This document shows positions 12,070-24,830 of a stretch of DNA of 64,000 bases, piece by piece; position 1 is the stretch's first letter; each line of letters begins with the position of its first letter. The notes under the pieces are model-generated. The model made no database searches and was not told the DNA's origin. It was given only the letters and a program-made list of their open reading frames with translations. Origin of the DNA: Bryum argenteum. Taxonomy: Eukaryota; Streptophyta; Bryopsida; Bryales; Bryaceae. Where the stretch lies: assembly GCA_037043015.1 (NCBI GenBank), contig CM073329.1:14772648-14836647 (forward strand), written 5' to 3'. Position numbers and translations under genes: made by a program.

Positions 12070-13006
12070 TAGCCGTCGGCTTTTCCCGATCATTGTTACC
12101 CTGGAAATGGCATCAGGAAAGTTACCGCTCCACGCGCACATGGAATCAAAATCGAAAGGCCTGCAAGCAGGAATCACGCCGTAGAAGCGGATCGGATCTC
12201 ACAGCATCCCCATCCTCATCGACGCGCAAACATTAAAGAATAAACAAAATAAGAGAATCGACGAACAGAACAGAACAACTAATGCCCGGCATGTATTCCG
12301 AGATCATTCATCCCCAATCCTCTCGCTTTTTACTGTGCCATCATCCAGGTGGGTGATATCCACAAGTTTTAAAAGTTCTGAACCTGAACTTTCGTACACA
12401 GACTGAACTTTCGTTGGGCAAGTAAACAATGCCGGCTCTTCCTGTTCATAGGAAGTAGGAACAGAACAAGCAACTTCCTTCCTTGAAGATGAGGATCAAT
12501 CGGAACGTGTCTTTCGGGGACCCGATTGCAGTGCTCTTTGCAGCCCACCACACGTGCATTCCGATCTCACTTAAGTAACATTCGTTAGTCTCATCGCGCG
12601 TCATCGTCCACTTTCGCCACGTACCGCTCCCTGAACACAAAAAATCCACTGACTCAGGTGCCCACCTAATTATTCCACCCATCTGCTTTCCCTGTGGCGA
12701 TTTCACTATGTGAGCTGGTGCTGTCGCTGTGCATTTAGTTTCTGTAACAGTCAATGTATTATTGAAGTGTCGAAGCACCGGCTGCAAGTGACTGAGTTAG
12801 TGGTAGTAACATTCACTCTTCGAGGTCTTACTAGTACTGATCAGGTATAGGTTGAATGAATACTCTTTCCGCATTAGCAGGTTTGGAGCTGTTATGAGTG
12901 ATTGATTGTAAGATTTGGGTGAGGGGTTGGTTTTTGGAGGATTTGGGTAACCCTAAGGAGGGGTAGTGACGGTGTAAGATGATGTGTGTGCAGGAGAAGC
13001 GAAGCG
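12070..13006 (+). promoter_or_regulatory. Upstream region of the Sec14-like gene
   Basis: No gene is recognised here. This higher-GC stretch directly precedes the Sec14-like start codon and presumably holds its promoter and 5' UTR. Overlapping open frames on both strands (notably 12446-12787, minus) have no family match. Confidence 0.35.
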
Positions 13007-16000
13007 ATGACTGGCACGAATGGCATCGAGGTTCGAAATGGTGTTGAGGTTGTTCGAACTGCGAAAGAGATTGAGCTTCTGAAGCAAATGCGGGAGAAGA
13101 TTGCCGTTCTTGATCCTCTTTCCAAGGTAACTATCGCTTCCCTCTTCATCGTCTGGCTATGGCTGGTTTTCGTCTGCTTCCCCACAAACAACATCATGAA
13201 CAAGATGCTTGCTCGCACACTACGGAACTGTTAGGATCATTAAAGACGGGTTACAGCCATGATTGAGCTCATTCTGATCAGTCAATCGATGTGAATGTGA
13301 AGTATCCTCGCATCCTCCTCATCGTAGCTATGGCTCGTTGAGAATGAACTTGGCATTCAACGTATGAATTTCTTTGCAGCAAACAAGTGCTTGTTTGTTT
13401 ACACTGAAACCGTCAAATCTTATTCTGATCAGTTGATCGATGTGGCTGTTCCTCGCGTCTATTGAGATTAGAGCGAAATTTGAATTGCCTAACCATCGAA
13501 GCACCAGCTCAAACGTCACCTTTTCAATGTGGCCCAGTATACGTCGAACGCCATTTCAGCTGGGTAGTTACCGTCTGAGCTGGAGGTTGAGCTTGTGAAG
13601 CAAGGGCAGTGTGGCCGCGGCATGAATCGAAAGGGTGATTGATAAGGATGGGGTGTGTGGGTTGTCTAATAATCAGTTCTGTGTTGAATCAACGCCATGA
13701 GATCAACCTCATTAGTTTATCGATTACTCGAACTTTCAAATGCAAATGTAGAATCTGTTATTCTCGCATCCAGAACAGATGAATTCTTGCAGCAAACAAG
13801 TGCTCGGTTGTTTAGAATGAAACTGACAAACCCCATTCTGATCACATTAGGGCGGAATTTGACTTGCTCGTTTCGTCTAATTAGTCAATCCGCTCTTTGA
13901 ATCAACTCCACAAGATCACTTATCGATGTTAACGAATCTGGTGATTATTCTCGCATCTAGAACAGATGAATTCTTGTACAGCAAACAAGTGATAGCCAAA
14001 TAATCGATTCGGAGATAGGAGCATTCTGATTAGATGGTCGATGTCAATGTAAACTATTGCATGGACTCTGACAACCATGAATAGAATATCTGGCTGGTTC
14101 TCACATTAAATCTGGTATTCTTGCATCTAGAGCAGATGATCTAGTGCTTGTCAATTCCATTGGCAGATTCGTAGGAGATGGGAATCATGATTCTGATTAC
14201 AGCTGCTGATCGATGTTAACGAGAACTAAGTAAATATTTGATTAGGGTTTACATATTGATTGGGAAATGGTGATCGATGGGGGAACGTGTCAGGACATCG
14301 ATGATGCAACATTGATGCGCTTTCTACGCGCTCGGTCCATGGACGTGACGAAAGCTGCGAAGCTGTTCGCCGACCACCAGAAATGGCGCCGCGACTACTT
14401 CCCTCACGGTCACGTGCGAGCGTCGGACATTCCCAACGAGATTGCGGCCAAGAAGTTCTTCATTCAGGGCCACGATCGACAAGGCCGCCCGCTTTCGTTG
14501 TTCGTTGGTAAAAACCATTCCATCACCAAAAGCATCGAAGATTTCAAAAGTGAGTCCACTGCTCAACCTTTCATCTTCTTCTTTCCTGTACAGCAAAACA
14601 ATAAACTCAGTCAATCAACTCAATCAACTCATAGTAAGGTGTTCAATTTCCAGCATGGGGATGTTACCTTTGCAAGCAATTCTTGTGCATGGGGAAAATT
14701 AGTAGAAAGATGGAGCAAGTGGAATCATCAATTTTGGACTTTTTTACAATGAGTTATGAGTTTTTGAAGCTGGAACTATAGGTGCTCCTTAAGGTGACAC
14801 CATATAATGTTTGCAGTGTCTTGAGAGTACATGGTACTATTTCATGGGGAAGCTATTATGTACCTGTAAGTGGAGATTACTAGGGCTCCCGTTCTAGGTC
14901 TTGCTCCATTTTAGACCACTCTACTACTATAATGAATGGAGAATGCGAAAGGGAGAATGGGGAGGTTTGTGTGATGAAGAGACAAAATTATTTCATCATT
15001 TTGTTTTTATCTCAAGACAAAAACGAAAGAAGTCAAACTTGTATCTATCAACACTTTTATCAACACTTTTTTGAGGTGGCATGCCCTTTTGCGAGATCAC
15101 ACCTTGGAGTGTGACACGTTGGCTAGTGAGAGATGCCCACCCTAGTCTAATTCTTGGAATATACTCTAAAAGTAAATATGGAATGTGACATGAACAGTAT
15201 AGCTACTCTTAGAAGTTGCATGTAGAGTCTTAATTTTGTTAACTTGACATCCACATGGTTAGAGAGGATTTTTTTATTTTTTTAATTTCTAACAATAGTA
15301 TCTTATTTGAAACATAATAATATAGAAATACCGAAACAAAGTATACCTTAATAGTAGTATGAGACTTGGACATGTAGTGTTGTGTACAAACTTGTAGTGG
15401 TTCTAGGTAAAAGGGGAGTTGGAAATTTTATTTTATTAGGAATTAGAATTTTTTTAGGAATTTGACATAGAAAGTTTGGAGTCCTAAACTAGTATCCCAA
15501 ATTAAACTCACTATAATCTGGTGTTTGGTTGGGTGTGCAGAGTGTGTTACTTTATTTGTGGACAAGCTCGTTGGCTGGTAAATTCTCGTGCTTTAAATGG
15601 GTGTGATACATTTTTATATATCCAAATTTGACTAAATGTTATCAACTCCTAAAGGGAAAGGCTCTACAATGATATCTAGACAGTCATATCTGAAATCTGT
15701 GAACAAATTTATTTTTGAATACAATTTTGAAAAATCTATCCGGAAGATCTTGTTCATAATTGTCTAATAGTACTCTAATCACTAATTTTCTTTTTTATCA
15801 AAGTACTCCGTGAGGATCTTGAGATATATTGAGTCAAAGAGTCAATTTTTATAATATTTTTTTTTTTTTTCTTTTTTCTTTTTTTCTTTTTCTTTCTAGC
15901 AAATTAACATGATTGGGGCTTCTCTCCTTTAGAGGTTGAATGTTACTAAGTCTTTGCTTTTGATTTCTTTAATGTTTTTCGCAGTTTACCAGCTGGTGAG

Positions 16001-16594
16001 GAGAAGTTCAGTATTATTGCTGATTTGAAGGGTGTGAAGTTCAAAAATTTGGACGTGCGAGGATGGCTTGCTGCTTATGATTGTCTACAGGCAAGCCATT
16101 ATTCCTCTCACTAGACTAGACTACTTTTTGACTTCAAAATTTATGTATTTCATGTTTAACCCTTAAAAGTCCCTTGGGTATAGTATGGATGCTGTTGTAT
16201 AATTAGAATTTGCCACCAACAAGAAACTCTAAACTGGAATTGTAATAACTCACTAGAACCGCATTAATTCAAATGTCAACTTCTTCTTTGAACTCAAACC
16301 CATTAGAGGTGTGCATTCACTCCAAATACAACCAAAATACACCGTATTCTACTGGTCGCCACGGCTTGCTCAGACCTTTAGGGGTTAATTGATCAATCAA
16401 CGTTATTTTTGGAACTTGCAGGCCTATTATCCTGAAAGATTGGGAAGGGTGTATGTATTGAATGCCCCTACAATATTTTGGGGTGCTTGGAAGGTCATTG
16501 TTCCCTTCTTAGACCCTGTCACCAAAGCAAAGGTAATTAAACTCCTCAAACATTTTGTTCCAATTCTTTTTCCTTTTTCTTTTTCTTTCGTTTT

Positions 16595-16627
<33 letters not shown>

Positions 16628-17151
16628 ATTTGCATCTGAAATACTTTTGTAGGTGAGAACATCAAGAAAGTGATTTAGTTAGAGCTAAGGTAGAGTCTTT
16701 AAAAATGAAGTAATACCAATAATGGCTTGTTAGGTCATTATCTACCCAGAGGTACATTATAGCGTTGCAATCTAATTTACCCAGTACTCACAATGAAACA
16801 CCTATAGGCTCAGCTTCAAAAATTCTTAGGAAATCGAAAATATTGCAGTTGTCTTTCCTTCCACTTACTTTGTCCATGCGCAAAAAATGCTAACTTCACT
16901 ACAGATTTCCCACGCTGAAATTTAAGCTCTTATTTTACATGTTGGAAGTGACAAAAAAGATTCAAATGGTTTCTTATTTTGGGTATTTTGGTTTGCAGAT
17001 TATGTTTGTGGATGCAACTGAAGTAGAAGCAACGCTTACAAAAGATATCAACAAGGAAGAACTCCCAATTCAATATGGAGGTTCAAAAGAGTTGGTGCCA
17101 CTTGAAGTTGTGCAACCACTCAATTGGCCCTTGTACAAACCTGCTACTTAA
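13007..17151 (+). CDS. Sec14-like CRAL-TRIO phosphatidylinositol-transfer family protein
   Basis: Exons are 13007-13126, 14294-14549, 15541-15577, 15985-16090, 16422-16532 and 16999-17151 (783 nt, 260 residues). The N-terminal helical CRAL-TRIO-N part contains DDATLMRFLRARSMDV (residues 43-58), the usual first motif. The lipid-binding domain includes QGHDRQGRPLSLF, GEEKFSIIADLKG, AYYPERLGRVYVLNAP and the C-terminal ELPIQYGGSKELV, all in family order. Such proteins shuttle phosphatidylinositol and related lipids at membranes and present them to kinases. At 260 residues this is a single-domain member without a GOLD or nodulin tail. Intron 4 (16091-16421) starts with GC and carries a piggyBac-type MITE. 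Intron 1 is 1.17 kb and internally repetitive. The start ATG is chosen because exon 1 (40 codons) splices in phase to the first domain motif. Confidence 0.92.
13377..14150. repeat. Degenerate repeats in intron 1 of the Sec14-like gene
   Basis: The string cagcaaacaagtg recurs at 13377, 13790 and 13979. Each is embedded in a longer similar block (attctgatca, gatcgatgt, gaacagatgaattcttg), and a weaker fourth trace lies near 14130. Spacing is irregular (about 413 and 189 bp), so this is a decayed tandem or segmental duplication, not a satellite. Confidence 0.7.
16160..16384. mobile_element. piggyBac-type MITE in Sec14-like intron 4 (225 bp)
   Basis: The left end cccttaaaagtccc and the reverse-complemented right end cccctaaaggtctg are flanked by TTAA on both sides (16156-16159 and 16385-16388). 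It fills about two thirds of the 331-bp GC-AG intron without disturbing the splice sites. Confidence 0.8.
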
Positions 17152-19750
17152 ATCATTTAAGTAGCATGTACCAAATAATTCTTGGAAGTATCAATTTATT
17201 TTAAGCATAATGATTTTGTAAGTTACGATATGTGAATTTAAGTTTTAGGTTTTTTTTAATAGTGGCTACTTTGTATTTCTTAGCTAGTTGTAATTCTTAG
17301 CTTAGTCTTTTGGTTGTAGAAATATGAATATTTATGCTAAATAAGGGAATGTTGAATTCTTGCATTTATCTACTTGTGGTTCTGACCTTCACTTTTAGAA
17401 GTTGTATATGTAATGAGTTGCAACTTGGTGTTGTTTTTGTTTTTCCAAAGTGAATGTAATTACTATGGATTGTGTGGAATAGATTCTAAGATAAGTGTTT
17501 TAGATCACGTTATGTAAGATTAGTGTTTTTACTTCGTACAATGTAGAATAGGGTGAATGAATGCTTGTTAGGAAGTGAACCACTTGACTTGAGATGGTTA
17601 ATGCTCAGAAAACTGCAAGATAGGATGTATGCTTTAAGCTTAGAATTGGGTTCTATTTTGTCTCTTATATTTGTTCCTAACTAAAATAGAGAGTAATCTA
17701 GAGTGTGTAAGGTGTATGGTGTAAGGTTCTATTTTTATTTTATTTTTTTAACACAAGTGTGTTGATGAAACACACTACACGAACGTGTCAAGTGAGAGGT
17801 TGACTTTAAGCACCATGAATAACTTGTTGCCATCAAGTTTTAAACCCCCAACTGCATGGATAACGGCACCTCACTTCCTCATCTAAGAGTTTGAGGTTAT
17901 TCTAGACCAAATGATACATAATGATTTTTTAAATTAACAACAGATGTCCTAGTCAACTAGTTATATTTACTCCACATTTGACGGAAATTCTATACATGAG
18001 TCGATCATGCTTTTGCAAATTGTATCTAACTTGGACCCAATGCTATTTTATGGGATGTGAAAAGGTGTACACAGCTTCAAGGAATTTAGTAACCCTATTA
18101 GAGCTTGAGAGTTGGTAGCTTACAATTGAGGAGATGCGGGTAATGCCTTTCGAGCGGTACATCGTCTTTTTAGTGACTTTAAGGCATGGACAAACTACTA
18201 CCGTTGGACGCTCTTTTGAAACCTTGTACTCAATTGAAGATTATTATTCGGCTACCATAACCCTAGATACCCTATTTGGATTTTTAAAACTGCATCCTTG
18301 TAAATGAAATGCCAGATCTTGCTTGTTTCAGACCAATCTCCATGCTTCAAATGATAATTTGTTGTTGAATGTAAAAGGTTAATTGAAACATTTGGGCATA
18401 ACATTCAAGGATAAGTCAAGCAGACACATTAACTTGGAGTTTTGAGGTTGTTTTTTGAGAGGTTTATTGGGAGAAAATTGTTTCTACTCCTTGGTGTCAA
18501 AATTCAACACATTTAAAGAAAGGTTGAAACTTTCATGACTCATAGCTTCTTCATCCAAAGTCCATTTTCGACCACATTTGTCGAGTTGGATCTCAATTTA
18601 AGTTTACTTCTGTAGTATTAACCCCTAATCGTCCTTGATGTTGAGAATGGACATTTGGACGAAGGATTGAAACTGTGAAGAGTCATATCTTCATTAGTTG
18701 GCGTTTATTTTTGATAAAATCATTTAGGTTGAGTCCAAAAACAAGTTTAGTTTGTGTAGGAGAATTCTCATACTTATTTAATAGAGTATTGATTAATAAC
18801 AAGCATTTTACACCCAAAAAATAAATAAAAAATAATTAGGAATTTCAAACATTGAGTATGCTTTACCAGTGTAAGCCAATTTTGTAAAATCAAACTTGTT
18901 TTTTCATGAATTTTTCACATAAGCATGATCTAAAAATGATGTCTAAGAACTTTCAAGTTAAAAACTTTACGATTCAAATAATCTTAGTAGTGCATTTGCA
19001 ATGATATTTCTATGGTAAAAGAATTGAGAAAATACATGGTTAAGGAGATTTATCTCCTTCATCAACATTGAAATTTAGAAATATTTGTTGGGTGAAATTC
19101 CAATTTGAATAAGTTTTTGTGATAAAAATCTTTGTGCAGTCCAAGATGTGACATCTATTTAGTGCAAGGGGTCTAATTTTAAACTCTTTTTTCTTTTTAA
19201 AATTTTAATTTGGAACTTGTTTAGAGCTCTGGAGTATATAAACCCGACATTGTAATCATTATTTGGGCTCTGGAATCTTTCACCAAGATGTTGTCATGTT
19301 AACGTAGGGGTGCGGGTATAAAAAGCCTCCACACCCGATTCCATCTTAATGGCCTCTAGACCACTAACGGGTTCAATGGTATAGCTCGTTGAAGCCCAAC
19401 TATCTTTAGTGCCAAATGGCCACAATGGAGCTCCATACTTCTAGTAATCTTCACTCAGAAGTATATAATAGCTTCCCCATACAACAAAATCACGTACTCA
19501 CTCTAAAAATTATAGGGTATTTCTTTGAGGCACCATTTTAAGGACACCTATATTTCCAACTTCAAAAATTTATAATTTTATTGTAAAAGGGTTCAAAAAT
19601 AATGATTCCACTTGCTCTAGCTTTCAACTAATTTTTTCCATGCACTAAAATTGCTTGCACAAGTAACATTCTTGAAATTCGGGCCAATATTGGCCACCTT
19701 ACTATATACAACAAAAAAAATTCCCCCTATTTAGTTTTCCAGAATTTCGA
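17152..19750. other. Intergenic, repeat-rich, no gene
   Basis: The stretch begins with the presumed 3' UTR of the Sec14-like gene. About 17985-18355 is copy B of the dispersed repeat seen at 9660-10185. At 18618 a TTAA followed by cccctaatcgtcc is a piggyBac-type left end without a recognised right end; the ~150 bp after it resemble 54947-55080. No RNA gene or splice-consistent coding exon is seen. Confidence 0.5.
17985..18355. repeat. Dispersed repeat, copy B (unclassified)
   Basis: It is similar throughout to 9660-10185 in the same orientation, with many substitutions and small gaps, so both copies are old. No open reading frame survives. Confidence 0.6.
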
Positions 19751-19792
19751 CATCAAGCAGATAAAGCTTCATCTCCAGATGAGAAACAATGG

Positions 19793-20137
19793 ATGAATGT
19801 TAAACATCATCGTCGAATAACCATCCAAACAGCTCGCTCACACCAGCGGAAGCAAGGTCGCATTGCAGTTGCGCTAGACTCCGAAATTGAACCTCCGATA
19901 CTCTCAATTTCTCTCGAGAAACTCGTCGTCACAGTCGCTCGATCAAATCCTGGTCTTCTCGAAAATCTCAGTTCGATAAAAAAATTTACGGCACATCATT
20001 TGGTTCAGAATTCCCGAACTTCTTTCGCCGCAACGAGCGCGCTTCAATTTCGTGTTTCCTATACCCTAATTTGCACCGTCCTTTACTACATTGGTCGCTG
20101 TTCCGCAATTATGTGCTTGGCAGAGAGACATTGGTGA
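19793..20137 (+). other. Upstream open frame (114 codons) before the plastid-protein gene
   Basis: An ATG-initiated frame ends 24 nt before the ATG of the next gene, in a different frame. It has no family motif. If the transcript starts upstream of 19793 it would be an unusually long uORF; otherwise it is chance sequence in the promoter. Confidence 0.25.
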
Positions 20138-20161
20138 GCACTTCGGCAAATTAGCGCGGTC

Positions 20162-22909
20162 ATGATGCTCCGGGGTGCGGCTTCGGGATTGAATCACGTC
20201 AGTTACCTTCGAGATGGTGGCATCGTTTGCAACGGAATAGCCTCAGGATCGCAGTTCTCAAACCTTAGGGTCAAATCTCTCTCTCCTTCTTTAAGAACAA
20301 CAATAGTTAGCCTTGGCGGACGGAGACATCACCGACGGCGAGACGGCTCCTCCGTGGCTCCTGCCAAGAAATATCGTTCAGGCGATGATACCGTGGAAAT
20401 TACTCTTGACTTCGATGAATTGAAGCGCAGGGCTGGAGAGGCGGCTGCCTCGACGAAAAAAACTCTCGCTTCGTCTGTTGGCGATGTTAGAGAGGTGAGC
20501 ACATTGCGCTTTTTGCTACATATTGAGTTGCTACTTGTGTAGTTTAATGCCATGCACTTCAGATTCTGAACAATCAGCAGATGTCTATACCTTTCCATTT
20601 TAATTGACTTGAGTAGGTTAAGGTTTATCGCTGTAGTCTTAAGTGACAGCTCTTATGCCGTCCGAAAGGCAGAAGAATCTGAAAATCCATCTTCGCTCTT
20701 GCTGTTATAACTGAAACACTGTAGTAGCTATTCAGGGCGAACATTTCGAAAATTGAGCTTGTAATGAGGTGTACATTCTTCAAGACACTAATCAGCGAAT
20801 CACAGTTTGATGCCTTCAGTCATGTTTTCATCAATCAGTAACGTTCGTTGCTGTGTCTATCGCTGTAATAGGAGAGAAGTGCACATTACAAAGGTTCTGT
20901 TTAATTAGTAAGGGCGTAGTGATTGATGTGCTTGATTGCTTTCTTATTGTCGTAGTTGCTTCTTGTTTTTTGGTTTGTGTTTGAGACGATATGTGCAACT
21001 TGGCTGCTTTGTTCAGGCAGGTGCGAATTTTGTCAAGGAAGGGAAGCAGGTATGGAAGGAGCTTCGATCAAGTGTGGCAGTTCAAAATGACAAGCGCGTG
21101 GTAATTGCAGTGAGGCGGTCGACTATAGAGTTCGCTGGGCGGACGCTTCTATGGACAACTCTAACGATTGTCTTTGCTCGAGTCTTTCTCTCGTGGGCAA
21201 AGCGATTTCGGTGGGGATGGGAAGAAGGTTTTGGTTGGAACAGAACTGTACGAGATCGGAGTTTGGGTGGCAAGGAGGTTGTTGTGAAGAAAGGAATCAA
21301 GCTTTGGGAGGGGGGACCAACGAAGAAGGCTTTTCGTAAGACTGCTCAAGGAGGACTCAGTCCCTTGGATGCTGTGAAGGTTGATACCCGTTCGGAGAAG
21401 GAACTTCACCGTTTGAGAGCTAGTGGTGAGCTTAAGAAAGGACAGAAAGAAGCACGACTCCCACCTTGGTGGTCTGGTCCTGAGCCTACACCTGCGCTGC
21501 CATCTGATGTAACTACGAAGGCGCAGAAACAGGCCAACTCTCTCTTGCACGGTACTTTCCCTTGGCATCTTGCACAGTCTCTTTAGCCTTGTATGGGAGC
21601 TTCAAGTATACCAGGTTGTATCATTTCCCACCGCCCGTTGTATGAAATGCTTGATGATGAGGCTTGCACAGGTATGGGTCAGGAAGGGTGATATAACTTT
21701 GGCAAGTTTGGTTCAGAGATGCTGGAAAAGAGAATGAATGGAGTGGACTTTCAGCCTGTTAACATAATTAAGGTTAGTTTCCTTGTTTTCTTTCCTGCCC
21801 TTTTCTGTTACGTTCACATTCGCAAGGCAGGAGTGATGTTGCAATGTTGTCTCTCATAAAATGAAATGCAGCTACGACAACTATGTCGAGACTTAGGAGC
21901 ACGAGTCACCTTTGAAACTGCCAGCACGCGGGATGCCTTTTATCGGACTGCTGTCCAATTTGTTCAAGATGTTTGCTTAAGGTTTGGCCTCTGACATCTA
22001 CCACTTAATCTATTGACATATTATGTGTGGGAAAATGAATATTCAACTAGTGATACTTCAGTGGTTGATTGGCTACATGTTACTGCATTTGTTACAATTG
22101 ATCAAAACCATCTGTCACTTATAACACGTTGCCTTTTCCATGATCTGTAGGGGTGGCGAGTTTCCAGTAGGGGAAGGCCCAGGAAAATTTATTTCAGGAT
22201 TGGCTGGCAATATAGGTTTGGAGGCAGAGCGAGCGGCCACAATTGTAATTGCTTCAGTCGCAGCCCGAACAAGAGCATCTTTCTTACAAGCCTGGGTAAG
22301 GAACGTTACCAGGTCCAATGTTATTGAGCCGTGTCAGTTGTAGTCAGCGACATGCTTCCACTTACTGGCTGTGTTTGAGCTATTCCCTTCTATGTGTGTA
22401 GGCACTACATGAGCGTGGCGAACTCGAAGCAGCAAATAAGGAACTTGAAGGGTTGATCAGGGTTCATGAGAAACTTGGTCCTTCTCCAAATTCTGTAAGT
22501 CGAATGATGACACTTCTTCAAAATTCTAGATTGGATGCTATGATCATAACTATGATGCTGTCGAAATCTGAACTCGTGTTCTTGTATGCAATTTCGCTGA
22601 CAGCCTACAGACCCCTTGCATTAGCTACTTGATATGCACTTTTGCGGCAAGAGGATGTTCGTGTCCTTCGAAGAAATTAGCTTGTAGTTTAGCTCAACTG
22701 CTGTGCAGATTTTTTAAGTTCATCAACAGTACAGAGCTAACTGTGGTGTTGTGAAACTTATGCAGCCAGAGATGGAGATGGCGGGTACATCTATGACGTA
22801 CTTTCCTGTTGAAGATCGACGAGTGCTTCTGGAAGTCTACAATTTCGCCGGGGGTCGCAATACTGAATGGCTCGCGAAAGAAGCATTGGGTCTCGCAGAG
22901 AGATATTAA
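20162..22909 (+). CDS. Predicted plastid membrane protein of a conserved plant family (function uncertain)
   Basis: Exons are 20162-20494, 21017-21551, 21717-21772, 21872-21981, 22151-22295, 22402-22494 and 22766-22909 (1416 nt, 471 residues). The first ~60 residues are rich in Ser and Arg and poor in acidic residues, like a plastid transit peptide. A membrane segment lies near residues 147-170 (AGRTLLWTTLTIVFARVFLSW). Downstream come a conserved basic-proline motif (ARLPPWWSGPEP) and C-terminal blocks LCRDLGARVTFETASTRDAFYRT and FISGLAGNIGLEAERAA. These match my memory of a plant plastid family that includes Arabidopsis At1g56180 (VIRESCENT3, reported as a putative protease); I could not verify this. 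No HExxH zinc motif is visible. Start choice: ATGATG opens the frame, and the exon lengths sum to an uninterrupted frame. Confidence 0.85.
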
Positions 22910-23554
22910 TTTTGTTGGGTGATGGGTGCAAGTCTTCATTGAGGTGTTGTATGATCATTTTTTGAAATGGCTATAATTTATTTTAGAGAAAACACTTATC
23001 AGAGTAGTGGCAGCTGCGGCACGTGGTCACGTTTAGCATTTTCTCTTATCAGGTTGTACTTTGATCGCCATACTTTAGCTTTGAATTCAAAAAATCCCTT
23101 CGTTGCCTTTGGGATAATTACAATGCGTGGGTAACAAGGGCTTTCCATTTTAAAAATTTCAACAGAAGCCACGCCCTGCTTCATGCCAACTCTTACTCTT
23201 CGTGAGGTGAGTTGAAAGTCCATTTTCGTAATTTATTGATGTCTGATGGTGTTTTTATGGCAGTGGGATCATGTAAGTTTTTTGAAACTTATCTTCATCT
23301 TATGACTTGTATGGCATCGATGATTAAGCACTCGGACGGGTGTAAGGTACCGCGTTTGCTGAGCCATGCTTGACTACTTGAAGAGGGTCATGTACTGGAA
23401 TGTGACTTATGTACCACATAGGATTGTATGAGAATCTGTTTGGTGTGCAATGAATGAAACTTGTACTAGAATCTGGATCATGTACTTAAATATGAGTCAT
23501 GGTCTACAGAATGATTATTGTGTAAGTAAGGGAAGCATTGAACTGATGATTTGA
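22910..23554. other. 3' flank of the plastid-protein gene
   Basis: This is presumed 3' UTR and spacer. No gene is recognised; the minus-strand frame at 22999-23223 has no motif. Confidence 0.4.
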
Positions 23555-23794
23555 CCCTTGAGGAGAGAAAAGCCCGAATCGAATTGATTTATTTTACAAA
23601 AATTGAAACTTTGTCTTGATATATTTGAGGATCTGTACGGTGAAATTTGATAAAAATTGGTGGCTAAACTAATTTGACAGTTATAAACAAGATCTATGGT
23701 TGGATTTTCCAAAATGGATTTCAAATTTTTTTAATTATGCACAGATCTCAAATATGGCTGCTGGAGAGTCACTAAAAAACTTCTCTTATAAGGG
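23555..23794. mobile_element. Probable piggyBac-type MITE (240 bp)
   Basis: The left end cccttgaggagagaaaag and the reverse-complemented right end cccttataagagaagttt are an imperfect inverted repeat. They are flanked by TTGA (23551-23554) and TTAA (23795-23798). The ends are degenerate, so this is an older copy than those at 7463 or 62184. Confidence 0.45.
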
Positions 23795-23850
23795 TTAATG
23801 TCTATCATCATACATGATGTTCATGTCATCTCAAAACTTAATTCCAATCA

Positions 23851-23992
23851 TATTCATGATTGATTAGTTAAAAAAAAATCAATGAAACTTTGAGGAGTCT
23901 TTCTTTTATATCAAACTAGCGTATTCATGATTGATTAGTTAAAAAAAAATCAATGAAACTTTGAGGAGTCTTTCTTTTATATCAAACTAGCG
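23851..23992. repeat. Perfect 71-bp tandem duplication
   Basis: Two adjacent 71-bp units, 23851-23921 and 23922-23992, are identical by eye, including a run of nine A. Perfect identity in otherwise decayed surroundings implies a recent duplication, or a collapsed or expanded assembly. Confidence 0.95.
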
Positions 23993-24234
23993 TGCTTGTA
24001 TATCAAACCTAGCGTGGTACCCGTCGTTCCAACGGACGACACAATCAATATTCACGTGCCATTTCATGTCTTGGTCGACGGTCAACTTCTTCAACAGGGG
24101 ATGGTATGATGCGATAGATGCCTTTGATGGATTTCGAGTGCACAGCTTCCTCCTGATCGTACATTTCTACAACTCCATAGTGCAGGCAAAACGATTTAGC
24201 ACCAATACATATTCAACATTGCTTGTTATTGAGT

Positions 24235-24830
24235 TCAATACAATGAACAATTCGGCCAGCGGTTTGAAAAGTTATAACAAATGAAACCATTTTCCAACTT
24301 TTGTGCTATCAATTTCTTAATTCTCCTGCTAATGCATGAACGATTCTCTTGACGTAAAGCAACCCGAACCTCTATATTCTCTGCCCCGAACTGCATAAGT
24401 GCGGTGAAGAGGAGCAAAGCATATCTGAATGATGCGAAGCATTCTTGTTTTAGGTGATGGTAATTTCGAGTGAGGATTTTTGGTAGTGATGGCACTTCGA
24501 TTATATCTTTTATGATTTTCAGTTTTGGGCTCCTCACATTGTCAGTGTCAAGGCTTATCCATGTTGGACATCCTAGCTTTTGCATCAGGAAGTTGAAAGC
24601 CTAAAACTCCAAAAGCTTTCTCCAATTCTACAATTCTCGAGTGACTGTTGAAGACGTTCCACTTGCTTTTCCACCTCTCACCAAACAGACATGTATGATT
24701 GACACCGTCGTCGTATGCGTACCACGCTATCACCGGGCTTATCGGTGGTATCACCGGGAAAGGATCGCCAAAGACCGTATCCAATTCTTTTATATATATC
24801 GATGTCATGCCTCTGTTCGTTCTTGAGAAA
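24235..24830 (-). pseudogene. Unrecognised coding-like remnant
   Basis: On the minus strand two long open stretches follow each other in different frames. The first contains DTVFGDPFPVIPPISP and WNVFNSHSRIVELEKAFG. The second contains DTDNVRSPKLKIIKDI and ENIEVRVALRQENRS. Composition looks protein-coding, but I recognise no family, no intron joins the two convincingly, and no start context is clear. It may be a decayed gene or part of a mobile element. Confidence 0.3.

Noticed and set aside
12446-12787. 113-codon minus-strand frame upstream of the Sec14-like gene
   Set aside because: No recognisable domain; more likely promoter sequence of the divergent plus-strand gene.
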